Source of the DNA: Lachnospiraceae bacterium
GTDB taxonomy: Bacteria; Bacillota; Clostridia; Lachnospirales; Lachnospiraceae
Length of the DNA stretch: 64,000 bases
NCBI GenBank assembly: GCA_022793065.1
Contig: JAAWCE010000054.1
Span: 21,037 to 85,036, forward strand
Direction: 5' to 3'
Made by a program: the position numbers and the translations under genes. Positions 1 to 8,143 of the stretch are shown piece after piece (positions within the stretch are counted from its first letter, which is position 1; the number at the start of each line of letters is the position of its first letter). The notes under the pieces are model-generated. The model did not search any database. It was not told the DNA's origin and saw only the letters and a list, made by a program, of their open reading frames with translations.

Positions 1-20
1 TTCTGAATAATCTGCGGGGA

Positions 21-665
21 ATGGTGGTAATATTTATCACTGCCTTTGGATTGTGTATTATTTTGCTTTTGGTGCTGCAGTTTTTTATGGATATGAATAC
101 AAGGGAAGGGTATCTGTTGGCAGTTGCGGCGATTGCCATTGCAGTTACCTGTCTGTGGGTGAAATATACCGATGGAGATCGGGAGCTGCGGCATGTGGAA
201 AAGGCCATAAATAAACTGATCCAGCTTCAGAACAAAGTAAAAATTCGGTATGTCAACAACAAGAATCTATGTGATTATCTCTGTGTTAAGTACGGTACGA
301 AAAATGCGGCGTCCCTGGAACGGTTGTGGTATCAATATCTGGACGAAAGGGAAGAACGGAAACAGTATGCGGAAGCGGAAGCTAAGACAGAATATTATCA
401 AAGGCAGTTGATTGACAGAATGTCAAATTACCGTGTGGCAAGTCCGGAGAGATGGATTGGACAGCCTGCGGCGCTTTTGGACAAGCGGGAGATGGTGGAG
501 ATTCGTCACGATTTGATTGTACGCAGGCAGGCATTGCGTAAGCAGATGGATTATAATAACGATGTGGCCGATACGGCCAGTAAGGAAATTCAGGATATTG
601 CGGATAAATATCCCGCGTATGCGCCTGAGATTATGGAGATGGTGGCGCAGTACAGACAAGGATGA
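21..665 (+). CDS. Hypothetical membrane-anchored coiled-coil protein (possibly 5'-truncated)
   Basis: I do not recognise a family. Two hydrophobic segments (about residues 2-22 and 32-48) are followed by a long, charged, mostly helical region rich in Glu, Lys, Arg and Gln that looks like a cytoplasmic coiled coil. The likely topology is a membrane hairpin with a soluble tail. The reading frame stays open upstream to base 3, so the true start may lie outside the window. The ATG at 21 is preceded by a weak G-rich stretch that could serve as a ribosome binding site. A separate promoter begins right after the stop codon, so this gene is probably not in one transcription unit with purB. Confidence 0.55.
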   Translation: MVVIFITAFGLCIILLLVLQFFMDMNTREGYLLAVAAIAIAVTCLWVKYTDGDRELRHVEKAINKLIQLQNKVKIRYVNNKNLCDYLCVKYGTKNAASLERLWYQYLDEREERKQYAEAEAKTEYYQRQLIDRMSNYRVASPERWIGQPAALLDKREMVEIRHDLIVRRQALRKQMDYNNDVADTASKEIQDIADKYPAYAPEIMEMVAQYRQG

Positions 666-672
666 TTGCCTA

Positions 673-701
673 TTGACTTATGACTTTGTGTAGGATATGA
701 T
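673..701 (+). promoter_or_regulatory. Sigma-A type promoter for purB
   Basis: TTGACT at 673-678 and TATGAT at 696-701 are separated by 17 bases, close to the consensus housekeeping spacing. Transcription would start near 708, giving an untranslated leader of roughly 90 bases before purB. I see no known purine-riboswitch core in that leader. Confidence 0.55.
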
Positions 702-797
702 AGTTTCGGTAGTGAGAGGTTTGTGTGAGAGACTTTCAGAGTGTATTGGCAGTAAGAGAGTGCAAGTGGAAGTCCGTAAGATAAGGTAGGTGTGAAG

Positions 798-2249
798 ATG
801 AGTACAGACAGATATGTAAGTCCGTTGTCAGAGAGGTATGCTAGTCGTGAAATGCAGTATATTTTTTCTCAGAATATGAAGTTTCGCACATGGCGGAAGT
901 TATGGATTGCTTTGGCAGAGACGGAAAAAGAATTGGGGTTAAGTCAGAATGGTAAACCGGTGATTACCGATGAACAGATAGAGGAATTAAAATCCCATGC
1001 GGATGATATTAATTATGAGGTGGCGCAGGCCAGAGAAAAGGAAGTGCGTCATGATGTTATGAGCCATGTATACGCCTATGGACAACAGTGTCCCAAGGCA
1101 GCGGGCATCATTCACTTAGGAGCTACGTCCTGTTATGTGGGCGATAATACAGATATTATAGTCATGACAGAGGCGTTGAAGCTGGTTAAGAAAAAGCTGG
1201 TCAATGTGATTGCAAGGCTTTCTGAATTTGCGGATCGATATAAGGCGCAGCCCACGCTGGCATTTACACATTTTCAGCCCGCACAGCCAACCACAGTGGG
1301 AAAACGGGCGACTTTGTGGATGCAGGAATTTTATCTGGATTTGGAAGATCTGAATTATGTGCTGGAAGGAATGAAACTATTGGGGTCTAAGGGAACTACC
1401 GGTACCCAGGCTTCGTTTTTGGAACTTTTTGATGGGGACCAGGAAACCATTGACAAGATTGATCCAATGATTGCGGCCAAAATGGGTTTTCAGGAATGTG
1501 TTCCGGTGTCAGGACAGACCTATTCGAGGAAAATAGATACCAGAGTGGCAAATGTATTGGCTGGGATTGCCGCTTCCGCTCATAAAATGAGCAATGATAT
1601 CCGGCTGCTTCAGCATTTGAAGGAAGTGGAGGAACCTTTTGAGAAAAGCCAGATTGGTTCTTCTGCAATGGCCTATAAGCGTAATCCCATGCGGAGTGAG
1701 CGAATTGCATCTCTTTCCCGTTATGTGATGATAGATGCGTTGAATCCGGCAATTACGTCCGCCACACAGTGGTTTGAGCGTACATTGGATGATTCTGCCA
1801 ATAAACGTCTGTCCATACCGGAGGGATTTCTGGCGGTGGACGGTATTCTGGACTTGTGCCTGAATGTGGTGGATGGTCTGGTAGTATATCCAAAGGTCAT
1901 TGAAAAGCGACTTATGAGCGAACTGCCTTTTATGGCAACGGAAAATATTATGATGGATGCGGTAAAAGCGGGTGGAAACCGCCAGGAACTGCATGAGCGT
2001 ATCCGTGAGCTTTCTATGGAAGCCGGACGGAATGTGAAGGTGGAAGGACAGGAGAATAATCTTCTGGAGTTAATTGCCGGGGACGAGGCGTTTCATATGA
2101 CTTTGGAAGATTTGCAGAAAACCATGGAGCCGGCCAGATATGTAGGACGTTCCAAGGAACAAGTGGAGGCTTTTCTGAAAAATGTAATTCACCCTCTTTT
2201 GGATGAAAACAAAGAATTGTTGGGCATGAAGGCTGAAATTAATGTGTAA
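798..2249 (+). CDS. purB: Adenylosuccinate lyase
   Basis: PurB cleaves SAICAR to AICAR and adenylosuccinate to AMP, each releasing fumarate, so it acts twice in purine synthesis. The protein has the fumarate/aspartase superfamily layout. The signature loop SSAMAYKRNPM lies near residue 295, and the catalytic segments GATSCYVGDN and the TxxQPAQPTTVGKR region come earlier. Length (about 483 residues) fits the longer PurB subgroup. A GTG at 792 is in frame, but the ATG at 798 is preferred because the AAGGTAGG Shine-Dalgarno at 783-790 then sits about 7 bases upstream. The gene is followed by the leader RNA of the purF-like gene, and purC, purA and apt are nearby, so purine genes are clustered loosely. 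Confidence 0.95.
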   Translation: MSTDRYVSPLSERYASREMQYIFSQNMKFRTWRKLWIALAETEKELGLSQNGKPVITDEQIEELKSHADDINYEVAQAREKEVRHDVMSHVYAYGQQCPKAAGIIHLGATSCYVGDNTDIIVMTEALKLVKKKLVNVIARLSEFADRYKAQPTLAFTHFQPAQPTTVGKRATLWMQEFYLDLEDLNYVLEGMKLLGSKGTTGTQASFLELFDGDQETIDKIDPMIAAKMGFQECVPVSGQTYSRKIDTRVANVLAGIAASAHKMSNDIRLLQHLKEVEEPFEKSQIGSSAMAYKRNPMRSERIASLSRYVMIDALNPAITSATQWFERTLDDSANKRLSIPEGFLAVDGILDLCLNVVDGLVVYPKVIEKRLMSELPFMATENIMMDAVKAGGNRQELHERIRELSMEAGRNVKVEGQENNLLELIAGDEAFHMTLEDLQKTMEPARYVGRSKEQVEAFLKNVIHPLLDENKELLGMKAEINV

Positions 2250-2292
2250 AGAGACCGGAACAAGTTCCCGCGAACGGGAACTGGAATATAAA

Positions 2293-2403
2293 CAGTCTCG
2301 GAACGCAGATGCCCGGAAGAAATTTTAGACTGTGCCTTTTACAGGCGAAAATTACTTCCCTGTAAGGGCATCGAAGTGAAGAGACGGAACTGGAATAGGA
2401 GGA
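2293..2403 (+). ncRNA. Structured leader RNA of the purF-like gene (copy A of a two-copy motif)
   Basis: About 110 bases that can fold into nested stems: GTCTC 2295-2299 with GAGAC 2381-2385; GATGCCC 2308-2314 with GGGCATC 2366-2372; GGAAG 2315-2319 with CTTCC 2355-2359; and an apical hairpin near 2330-2346. The 3' end, GGAATAGGAGGA, is the Shine-Dalgarno region of the downstream gene. A second copy at 62515-62640 has the same order of conserved blocks (CAGTCTCGGAACG, TTTTAGAC, CGAAGTG, GGAATAGGAGGA) but different, still complementary, stem bases. The fold is therefore supported by compensatory changes. I cannot assign it to a named riboswitch class. Its placement suggests control of translation initiation. 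Confidence 0.75.
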
Positions 2404-2407
2404 AACC

Positions 2408-3877
2408 ATGGGAGGTTTTTTTGGAGTTGCTTCAAAAGAGGATTGCGTGTTTGATTTATTTTTTGGAACGGATTACCATTCTCATTTGGGAACCAGACGT
2501 GCTGGAATGGTGGTTTACAGTAAAGAGCAGGGGTTTGACAGAGCCATTCACAATATTGAAAACGCCCCTTTCCGCACGAAATTTGATAAAGAAGTCAATA
2601 CCATGAAGGGGAATATAGGTATTGGTTGTATATCAGATTATGAACCCCAGCCTTTGATGGTACGTTCTCATCATGGAACCTATGCAATTTCTACCGTGGG
2701 TAAAATTAATAATACGGATCAGCTCATTCGCAATTTGTTTGCAGGAGGACATTCTCATTTCCTGGAAATGAGCGGAGGGGATATCAATGCAACGGAATTG
2801 GTTGCCTCACTGATCAATCAAAAAGAAAATTTGGTGGAAGGTATTCGTTATGCACAGGAAAGCATTGACGGTTCCATGACCATTTTGCTCATGACGCCAA
2901 AGGGGATTTATGCGGCCAGGGATTTGCTGGGCAGGACGCCGGTGTCTGTAGGGAAGCGTCGGGATGCTCACTGTGTTTCGTTTGAGAGTTTTGCCTATTT
3001 GAATCTGGGATATGTGGCGGACAGAGAATTAGGTCCCGGTGAGATTGTGGTGGTGACGCCGGAGGGAGTCCACACTTTGGTGCAGCCGGGGAAGAAAATG
3101 AAGATTTGTACTTTCCTATGGGTATACTATGGTTATCCCTCATCGTCCTATGAGGGCATCAGCGTGGAAAAAATGCGTTATAATTGTGGCTCTCTGCTTG
3201 CGGAACGGGACAATGTAAAACCTGATATTGTGGCGGGAGTGCCGGATTCCGGCACGGCCCATGCCATCGGCTATGCCAACAGGTCGGGAATTCCTTTTTC
3301 AAGACCCTTTATTAAATATACACCAACCTGGCCTCGTTCCTTTATGCCATCCATACAGACACAGCGGGATTTGATTGCTAAAATGAAGCTGATACCAGTG
3401 CAGGATTTAATTCAGGGTAATAAATTGCTGTTAATTGACGATTCTATCGTAAGAGGAACACAGTTGCGGAGCACTACCGAATTTCTGTATCAAAGCGGTG
3501 CAAAGGAAGTGCATATTCGTCCGGCTTGTCCCCCACTGCTGTTTAGCTGTAAATATTTGAATTTTTCCCGTTCCGCATCGGAGATGGATTTAATTACCCG
3601 GCGGGTTATAAAGGAAATGAGGACTGAAGAAGGAAAATCCGATGACGAGGAAATGGGAAATCATGTTAATTTGAGGCGCTATGCGGATCCTGACTCCTCC
3701 GAGTATAAGGAGATGGTGAACCGTATTGGGAAGCAGTTGAATTTTACCAGTCTGCGTTATCACAGGCTGGATGATATGATTGCATCTGTGGGAATTGACC
3801 GATGCAAGCTTTGTACTTATTGTTGGGATGGTGTAACCGGAGACGAAGGAGAGGAAGCTTCCGACAGTATTCGGTAA
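2408..3877 (+). CDS. purF: Amidophosphoribosyltransferase-family protein lacking the N-terminal Cys nucleophile
   Basis: PurF-family enzymes make phosphoribosylamine from PRPP and an amino donor, the first step of purine synthesis. The phosphoribosyltransferase motif LLIDDSIVRGTQ is intact near residue 341. Cysteines in CPPLLFSC (about 372-379) and CKLCTYC (about 467-473) fit the iron-sulfur-type PurF. The N-terminal amidotransferase domain is recognisable (GTDYHSHLGTRRAG), but the residue after Met is Gly, not the catalytic Cys that starts classic PurF. This variant is known to me from Bacteroidetes and Clostridia. Glutamine hydrolysis by the usual mechanism looks impossible, so it may use free ammonia or another partner. 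The start is fixed by AGGAGGA at 2398-2404, inside the leader RNA. Confidence 0.85.
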   Translation: MGGFFGVASKEDCVFDLFFGTDYHSHLGTRRAGMVVYSKEQGFDRAIHNIENAPFRTKFDKEVNTMKGNIGIGCISDYEPQPLMVRSHHGTYAISTVGKINNTDQLIRNLFAGGHSHFLEMSGGDINATELVASLINQKENLVEGIRYAQESIDGSMTILLMTPKGIYAARDLLGRTPVSVGKRRDAHCVSFESFAYLNLGYVADRELGPGEIVVVTPEGVHTLVQPGKKMKICTFLWVYYGYPSSSYEGISVEKMRYNCGSLLAERDNVKPDIVAGVPDSGTAHAIGYANRSGIPFSRPFIKYTPTWPRSFMPSIQTQRDLIAKMKLIPVQDLIQGNKLLLIDDSIVRGTQLRSTTEFLYQSGAKEVHIRPACPPLLFSCKYLNFSRSASEMDLITRRVIKEMRTEEGKSDDEEMGNHVNLRRYADPDSSEYKEMVNRIGKQLNFTSLRYHRLDDMIASVGIDRCKLCTYCWDGVTGDEGEEASDSIR

Positions 3878-3931
3878 TTTTCCTATACTCGAAAGATGAC
3901 GATGTGTTTTGACATATTTCGGGGGTGATTT

Positions 3932-4672
3932 ATGTTAAGATTATGTTATGTAATAGTGGTTTCTCTGCCGTTTGTGGTTTATTATATCTGCAAAGCACAT
4001 TATATTGAGCGGCATGGTGATAATTTTTCGGAAGAGAGACGTTATAAAATAGCTCGCAGGTGCATTTCTATCATGATGTATAACGGGCGAATTGAGACCG
4101 AGAGTACTGGTCAGGAATTATTGCCCAAGGAAGGGGGATATGTAATGTATCCCAATCATCAGGGGAAGTATGACACGTTGGGGATTATGTATGCGCATCC
4201 AACCCCCTGTACGATTGTAATGGACGCCTATCGGTCCAAGCTTCCCATTGCGGATTCATTTATTGATCTTGTCCAGGGAAGCAGGCTGGACAAGCACGAT
4301 ATGAAGAGTCAGATGAAGACAATACTGAAGATTTCGGATGAAGTGAAAGCGGGACGCCGTTACATTGTTTTTCCGGAAGGCGGTTATGACCACAATAAAA
4401 ACTCCATGCAGGATTTTAGAGCGGGGTCTTTTAAGTGTGCTACCAAAGCCAGAGCGCCCATTGTTCCTGTGGCAATTATAGATTCCTATAAGCCCTTTGG
4501 CGTCAATTCTCTGCGCCGTGTCAGGACGCAGGTACATTTTCTGGAACCAATATTATATGAAGAATATTATGAAATGACTACACAGGAGATTTCTGATTTG
4601 GTAAAATCAAGAATTGCATGTACCATAGAAAAACAACTGAGAGAAAAGAATAAAAAAGCAAAAGTAAAGTAA
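3932..4672 (+). CDS. plsC: 1-acyl-sn-glycerol-3-phosphate acyltransferase family protein
   Basis: PlsC-type enzymes add the second fatty acyl chain to lysophosphatidic acid at the inner face of the membrane. The protein begins with one hydrophobic anchor (about residues 3-21). It then carries the acyltransferase blocks in order: NHQGKYD (the H-X4-D catalytic motif), FPEGG for substrate binding, and VPVAI. At 246 residues it has the normal length. The GGGGTGA just before the ATG serves as ribosome binding site. It lies 54 bases after the purF-like gene on the same strand and is followed by a strong hairpin shared with convergent purC. Confidence 0.88.
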   Translation: MLRLCYVIVVSLPFVVYYICKAHYIERHGDNFSEERRYKIARRCISIMMYNGRIETESTGQELLPKEGGYVMYPNHQGKYDTLGIMYAHPTPCTIVMDAYRSKLPIADSFIDLVQGSRLDKHDMKSQMKTILKISDEVKAGRRYIVFPEGGYDHNKNSMQDFRAGSFKCATKARAPIVPVAIIDSYKPFGVNSLRRVRTQVHFLEPILYEEYYEMTTQEISDLVKSRIACTIEKQLREKNKKAKVK

Positions 4673-4702
4673 AAATGAACGAAAGTAAAAAAGTATCAAC
4701 AT

Positions 4703-4757
4703 AAAAACGATATGAAAAAGGGTGTCTCCATAAAAGCCGTTTTTCATATCGTTTTTA
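4703..4757. terminator. Bidirectional intrinsic terminator between plsC and purC
   Basis: The arms AAAACGATATGAAAAA and TTTTTCATATCGTTTT form a long stem around a loop of about 20 bases. A-rich and T-rich flanks supply a U-tract on either strand, so it can end both convergent transcripts. Confidence 0.8.
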
Positions 4758-4801
4758 TTTATGACAAAAGAATTCCCGGAAATTATCTTCCTTTTAGGGC
4801 A

Positions 4802-5680
4802 TCAAATAAGGGGGGTTCCTGTCAAAAGTTCATAACCTTGCAAATATTTGTCGATGGTCTTGCGGACAATTTCATCCGGAAGAGTCCAATTATGGTCAGG
4901 ATTTGCTTTCAGCCAATCCCTGGCAAACTGCTTGTCAAAGGAAGGCTGTGCATGTCCGGGTTCATAACCTTCTGCAGGCCAGAAACGGGAACTGTCGGGA
5001 GTGAGGATTTCGTCGGCTAATACGATATTGCCCTCATCGTCCAGGCCGAATTCAAATTTTGTGTCTGCAATAATAATGCCGCGGCCCAGAGCGTATTCTG
5101 CACATTTTTTATACAGCGCAATGGAATAGTCCCGAAGTTTACCGGCATATTCGGCGCCTTTTCCGGGGAATCGTGCCTCCAGATACTCCACGCTTTGCTC
5201 AAAAGAGATATTCTCGTCATGGTCGCCAATTTCAGCTTTGGTAGAAGGGGTATAGATGGGGTCAGGCAGTTGATCGGATTCCTGCAGACCTTCGGGAAGT
5301 TTGATTCCGCAGACAGTACCATCTTTTTGATAGCTTGCCCAACCGCTTCCGGTAATATAGCCCCGAACAATACATTCCACTGGCAGAATTTGCAGCTTTC
5401 GGCACAGCATACTGTTCCCATCGAATTTTTCCTGGCGGAAGAATTCAGGCATGTCCTTTACATCTACGGAAATCATGTGGTTTGGCAGTATGTCTTTCGT
5501 CATATTGAACCAAAATTGGGATAATTGGGTTAATACGGTTCCTTTTTTGTCTACCTTGTTGTTCAGAATGACGTCGAAGCAACTAATTCGATCTGTTGCT
5601 ACCATTATCAAGGTATCTCCATTGTCGTAAATTTCACGTACCTTGCCTTCTTTGACAGGTTTTAACTCTTGAGTACTCAT
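4802..5680 (-). CDS. purC: Phosphoribosylaminoimidazole-succinocarboxamide synthase
   Basis: SAICAR synthetase joins aspartate to CAIR using ATP in purine synthesis. The 292-residue protein shows the family blocks: KEGKVREIYD near the N-terminus (ATP-binding strand pair), DRISCFDV, VECIVRGYITGSGW (residues about 111-124) and LADEILTPDSSRFW (about 213-226). Length matches the eukaryote-like long form. Start is set by an AGGAGAC ribosome site 5-6 bases upstream of the ATG on the minus strand. It is convergent with plsC and transcribed separately from the neighbouring purB and purF-like genes. Confidence 0.95.
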   Translation of the reverse strand: MSTQELKPVKEGKVREIYDNGDTLIMVATDRISCFDVILNNKVDKKGTVLTQLSQFWFNMTKDILPNHMISVDVKDMPEFFRQEKFDGNSMLCRKLQILPVECIVRGYITGSGWASYQKDGTVCGIKLPEGLQESDQLPDPIYTPSTKAEIGDHDENISFEQSVEYLEARFPGKGAEYAGKLRDYSIALYKKCAEYALGRGIIIADTKFEFGLDDEGNIVLADEILTPDSSRFWPAEGYEPGHAQPSFDKQFARDWLKANPDHNWTLPDEIVRKTIDKYLQGYELLTGTPLI

Positions 5681-5824
5681 ATTGTCTCCTTTTGCTTGAT
5701 TGGTATTATATTATTATTTTGTGTGCCAATTATATTATATAAGTGTATTGCATAAGAGTAAAAAAATCAAGTAAATTTGCACGAGAAGTTTATGTAACAG
5801 TTCGGCGTCCAGGTGTAATTTGCT

Positions 5825-5854
5825 TTGACAAATAGGATAATCTGATGGTATAAT
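5825..5854 (+). promoter_or_regulatory. Strong sigma-A type promoter
   Basis: TTGACA at 5825-5830 and TATAAT at 5849-5854, both perfect consensus hexamers, are separated by 18 bases. It points toward the hemerythrin/response-regulator gene. Confidence 0.65.
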
Positions 5855-5881
5855 GTTGACACAGAGAAGCATTGTGTCAAC
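5855..5881. repeat. 9-bp inverted repeat over the transcription start, operator-like
   Basis: GTTGACACA (5855-5863) and TGTGTCAAC (5873-5881) are perfect inverted arms separated by 9 bases. They begin at the base after the -10 hexamer, so the repeat covers the predicted start site. That position is typical of a repressor operator. A 5' hairpin in the RNA is also possible. Confidence 0.45.
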
Positions 5882-6107
5882 TGTTGATTCCATATGCGCT
5901 TAAAGAGGGGTGTTTACACACCCTCTTGTGCATGAAATTAGTATGATGAGAGTGTATATTTGACATTTTTTTTATGAGAGAATGAGAAGGCGTTTTTGGC
6001 TTGACTGTCTGTGTTGGAGGGCATTAAAAACGGCGTTGTGATATAGATTATATCGTAATATATTTTTTGATAATTCATTGTGTGTGTTGAAGGAGGAATT
6101 ATTGGAG

Positions 6108-7457
6108 ATGGGTAATCAGTTGGTATGGCAGGATAGGTTTAATATCGGGGTAGAATTTATTGACAGAGAACACAAGAAGTTATTCAGTATTATGAATAAA
6201 TTGTTTTCTTCTGATGCAAATGATGAGAATAGTCAATGGGTTTTTCAGGAAGGGATTAAGTATTTTAAACGGCATGCCATGAAGCATTTTGCAGAGGAAG
6301 AAGTTTATATGGCGTCAATTGGTTATATTGGGTTTGAAACCCATAGGCGTTTGCATGATAATTTTCGGCTTAAGACATTGCCGGCATTGGAAAAGGAATT
6401 GGAGCGAACCAATTATTCCCAGGAGGCGGTGGACCATTTTATGGGGGTTTGTGCCGGCTGGCTGATTGGGCATACACTGACAGAAGACCGTGCAATTACG
6501 GGAAAAGTTACAAGTAATTGGATTGGACTGCTGCCGGAGGAAGAGCAGGCGGCAATGAGGGAAGTCATCAAACAGCTTTTGAATGATTTGTTCGGGCTAA
6601 AGGCCAAGGTGATCAGCAGCAATTATGGCGGGGAAAAGTTTGGCAAGGGAATTTACTATCGTTTGGCTTATGTGACCCAAGAGGGAGATACGTGGGAAAC
6701 CATTTTGGTTTTTGAAGAAAAGCTGCTGCTGAATACCATGGGACAGATTATAGGAACCGTTGCGGAAGAAGTGGATACCATGGTGATGAATGCTACCAGA
6801 TATACGGCGCAGCAGTTTTTAAATCGTATCAGCGAGCATTTTCCTTCTGCTGCGATGTATGAATTGCGGGAAGAAAATCTCCTTACATATGAGCAGTTTA
6901 ACGCTACGTTTGCAAGAGAGCATGTTCAGTGCAGCTTGCTTTTTGACACAGGGGAAGGATATTTTGCATACTGTATCATTGCCCCGCATCTGCTTCAGAA
7001 CGGACTGGGGACTTCCATAACGGCGGAAAATGCTATGGCGGAGATTAAGGAATATCTTAAGAAAAATGAGGAAGTCAAGAAAAAGAAGATACTTTTGGTG
7101 GATGATTCTGATGTGGTGCGTCACGCCATCAAAGGGTTGCTGGAGGAGGATTATCAGGTGTCAATGGCGAACTCAGGACTTTCAGCGTTCAGAGGTATTA
7201 CCCTGGATCGGCCGGATCTGGTTTTGCTGGACTATGAAATGCCGGTTTGCGATGGCAGGCAGGTATTGGAAATGATTCGCTCCGAGAAAGAAATGGCGGA
7301 TATTCCAGTGATTTTCCTTACGGGAAGGGTGGATAGACAAAGTGTTGAAAAGGTAAAGGCTTTAAAACCGGATGGATATCTTGTCAAATCGCTGAATCCG
7401 GCGGAAATTAAGAAAAATATTGACGTATTTTTTGAGAGACAAAATGTGCAGGCGTAA
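6108..7457 (+). CDS. Hemerythrin / CheX-like / response-regulator receiver fusion protein
   Basis: Three parts are visible. Residues about 1-125 are a bacteriohemerythrin domain (LVWQDRFNIGVEFIDREH at the start, then HAMKHFAEEE and HRRLHDNF) carrying the His/Glu ligands of a di-iron oxygen-binding site. Residues about 150-320 resemble a CheX/CheC-type domain (TMVMNATRYTAQQFLNRI), a weaker assignment. Residues about 330-450 are a receiver domain with DDSD acidic residues, phospho-acceptor Asp in LLDYEMP, Thr in FLTG and Lys in LVKS. The protein probably links oxygen or redox sensing to a phosphorelay or chemotaxis. A TTG at 6102 is 5 bases behind AGGAGG; the ATG at 6108 is preferred but less well spaced. 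Confidence 0.8.
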   Translation: MGNQLVWQDRFNIGVEFIDREHKKLFSIMNKLFSSDANDENSQWVFQEGIKYFKRHAMKHFAEEEVYMASIGYIGFETHRRLHDNFRLKTLPALEKELERTNYSQEAVDHFMGVCAGWLIGHTLTEDRAITGKVTSNWIGLLPEEEQAAMREVIKQLLNDLFGLKAKVISSNYGGEKFGKGIYYRLAYVTQEGDTWETILVFEEKLLLNTMGQIIGTVAEEVDTMVMNATRYTAQQFLNRISEHFPSAAMYELREENLLTYEQFNATFAREHVQCSLLFDTGEGYFAYCIIAPHLLQNGLGTSITAENAMAEIKEYLKKNEEVKKKKILLVDDSDVVRHAIKGLLEEDYQVSMANSGLSAFRGITLDRPDLVLLDYEMPVCDGRQVLEMIRSEKEMADIPVIFLTGRVDRQSVEKVKALKPDGYLVKSLNPAEIKKNIDVFFERQNVQA

Positions 7458-7470
7458 GAAGCTTTGTAGG

Positions 7471-7513
7471 ACAATTTATTTTCCTGGCGGAAAATAAATT
7501 GTCTTTTTGTATT
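7471..7513 (+). terminator. Intrinsic terminator after the hemerythrin gene
   Basis: ACAATTTATTTTC and GAAAATAAATTGT pair around CTGGCG, followed by CTTTTTGTATTTT. The stem is long and A+T-rich, with an adequate U-tract. Confidence 0.8.
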
Positions 7514-7549
7514 TTAACCATACTTTTGTGTATTTGGGGAGACAATCTA

Positions 7550-7577
7550 TTGCCAGATGACTGTGGATGGATATAAT
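7550..7577 (+). promoter_or_regulatory. Promoter of the LytTR-DUF3021-ABC operon
   Basis: TTGCCA at 7550-7555 and TATAAT at 7572-7577 with 16 bases between. It is the only good promoter between the upstream terminator and the LytTR gene. Confidence 0.5.
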
Positions 7578-7657
7578 AAGCTTAAGATGATAGAAAATTA
7601 CATTTGCTTTCTACGTTTCAAGGGGGAGTTTGTGCAGAAATTGAGAAGGGTAAAAAT

Positions 7658-8143
7658 ATGAAAATTACATTGCGGAAAGTGAAGCCGGGGGAGGAAGAAA
7701 TCATTGTCAGATATCATGAAATGACGCCAGAAATCTCCGATTTTATCAGGTTAGCTTCCAGAAGCGGCAACAGAATGGAAGGGATGAAGGATGAGACGAA
7801 ACAGGTATATTATTTTGCGCCGGAGGATGTATATTACTTTGAAAGTGTGGATGGAATGTTATATGCCTGTCTGGAAAAAGAAGTATATCGTTTGAGAGAT
7901 AAGCTGGAGGACATTATTTATCAATATGAAGAATATGGATTTGTAAGATGTACAAGAACTATGGCGTTGAATCTGTATCGGGTGGAGTGGTTAAAGAGTC
8001 AGCCGGAAGGACGGATTCTGGCGGCGCTGCAAAATGGGGAAAAGGTTATAATTTCAAGAAAATATGCGGAGACGCTGCGGCGCAGGCTGAAAGAGGGTAA
8101 CAGGAAATCTGGAGGGAACGATGAAAAAAGAACAGAAACATGA
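7658..8143 (+). CDS. LytTR-family DNA-binding transcriptional regulator
   Basis: The C-terminal two thirds is a LytTR domain: YYFAPEDVYYFESVDGM leads into the beta-strand DNA-binding fold, and VIISRKYAETLRRRL is the closing helix. No receiver domain precedes it, so this is the short stand-alone type usually paired with a DUF3021 membrane protein, which is the next gene. An upstream in-frame ATG at 7604 exists, but ATG 7658 has the better site (AGAAGGG about 9 bases before). The gene overlaps the DUF3021 gene by 23 bases. It probably regulates this transporter operon. Confidence 0.88.
   Translation: MKITLRKVKPGEEEIIVRYHEMTPEISDFIRLASRSGNRMEGMKDETKQVYYFAPEDVYYFESVDGMLYACLEKEVYRLRDKLEDIIYQYEEYGFVRCTRTMALNLYRVEWLKSQPEGRILAALQNGEKVIISRKYAETLRRRLKEGNRKSGGNDEKRTET

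Larger units (their letters stand above)
5681..6107. other. Intergenic regulatory region between purC and the hemerythrin gene
   Basis: No convincing coding sequence. It holds A+T-rich promoter-like sequence for purC on the minus strand (a TATAAT reading toward purC near 5735-5742), a strong forward promoter at 5825-5854, an inverted repeat right behind it, and a second stem (AGAGGGGTGT with ACACCCTCT, about 5904-5926). If the forward promoter serves the hemerythrin gene, the leader is about 245 bases. A short untranslated RNA is the alternative. Confidence 0.4.

Noticed and set aside
2250..2407. Purine or PRPP riboswitch upstream of the purF-like gene
   Set aside because: None of the conserved cores I know (purine three-way junction, ykkC, ZTP, THF) fits. 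The structure is better described by its second copy at 62515-62640.
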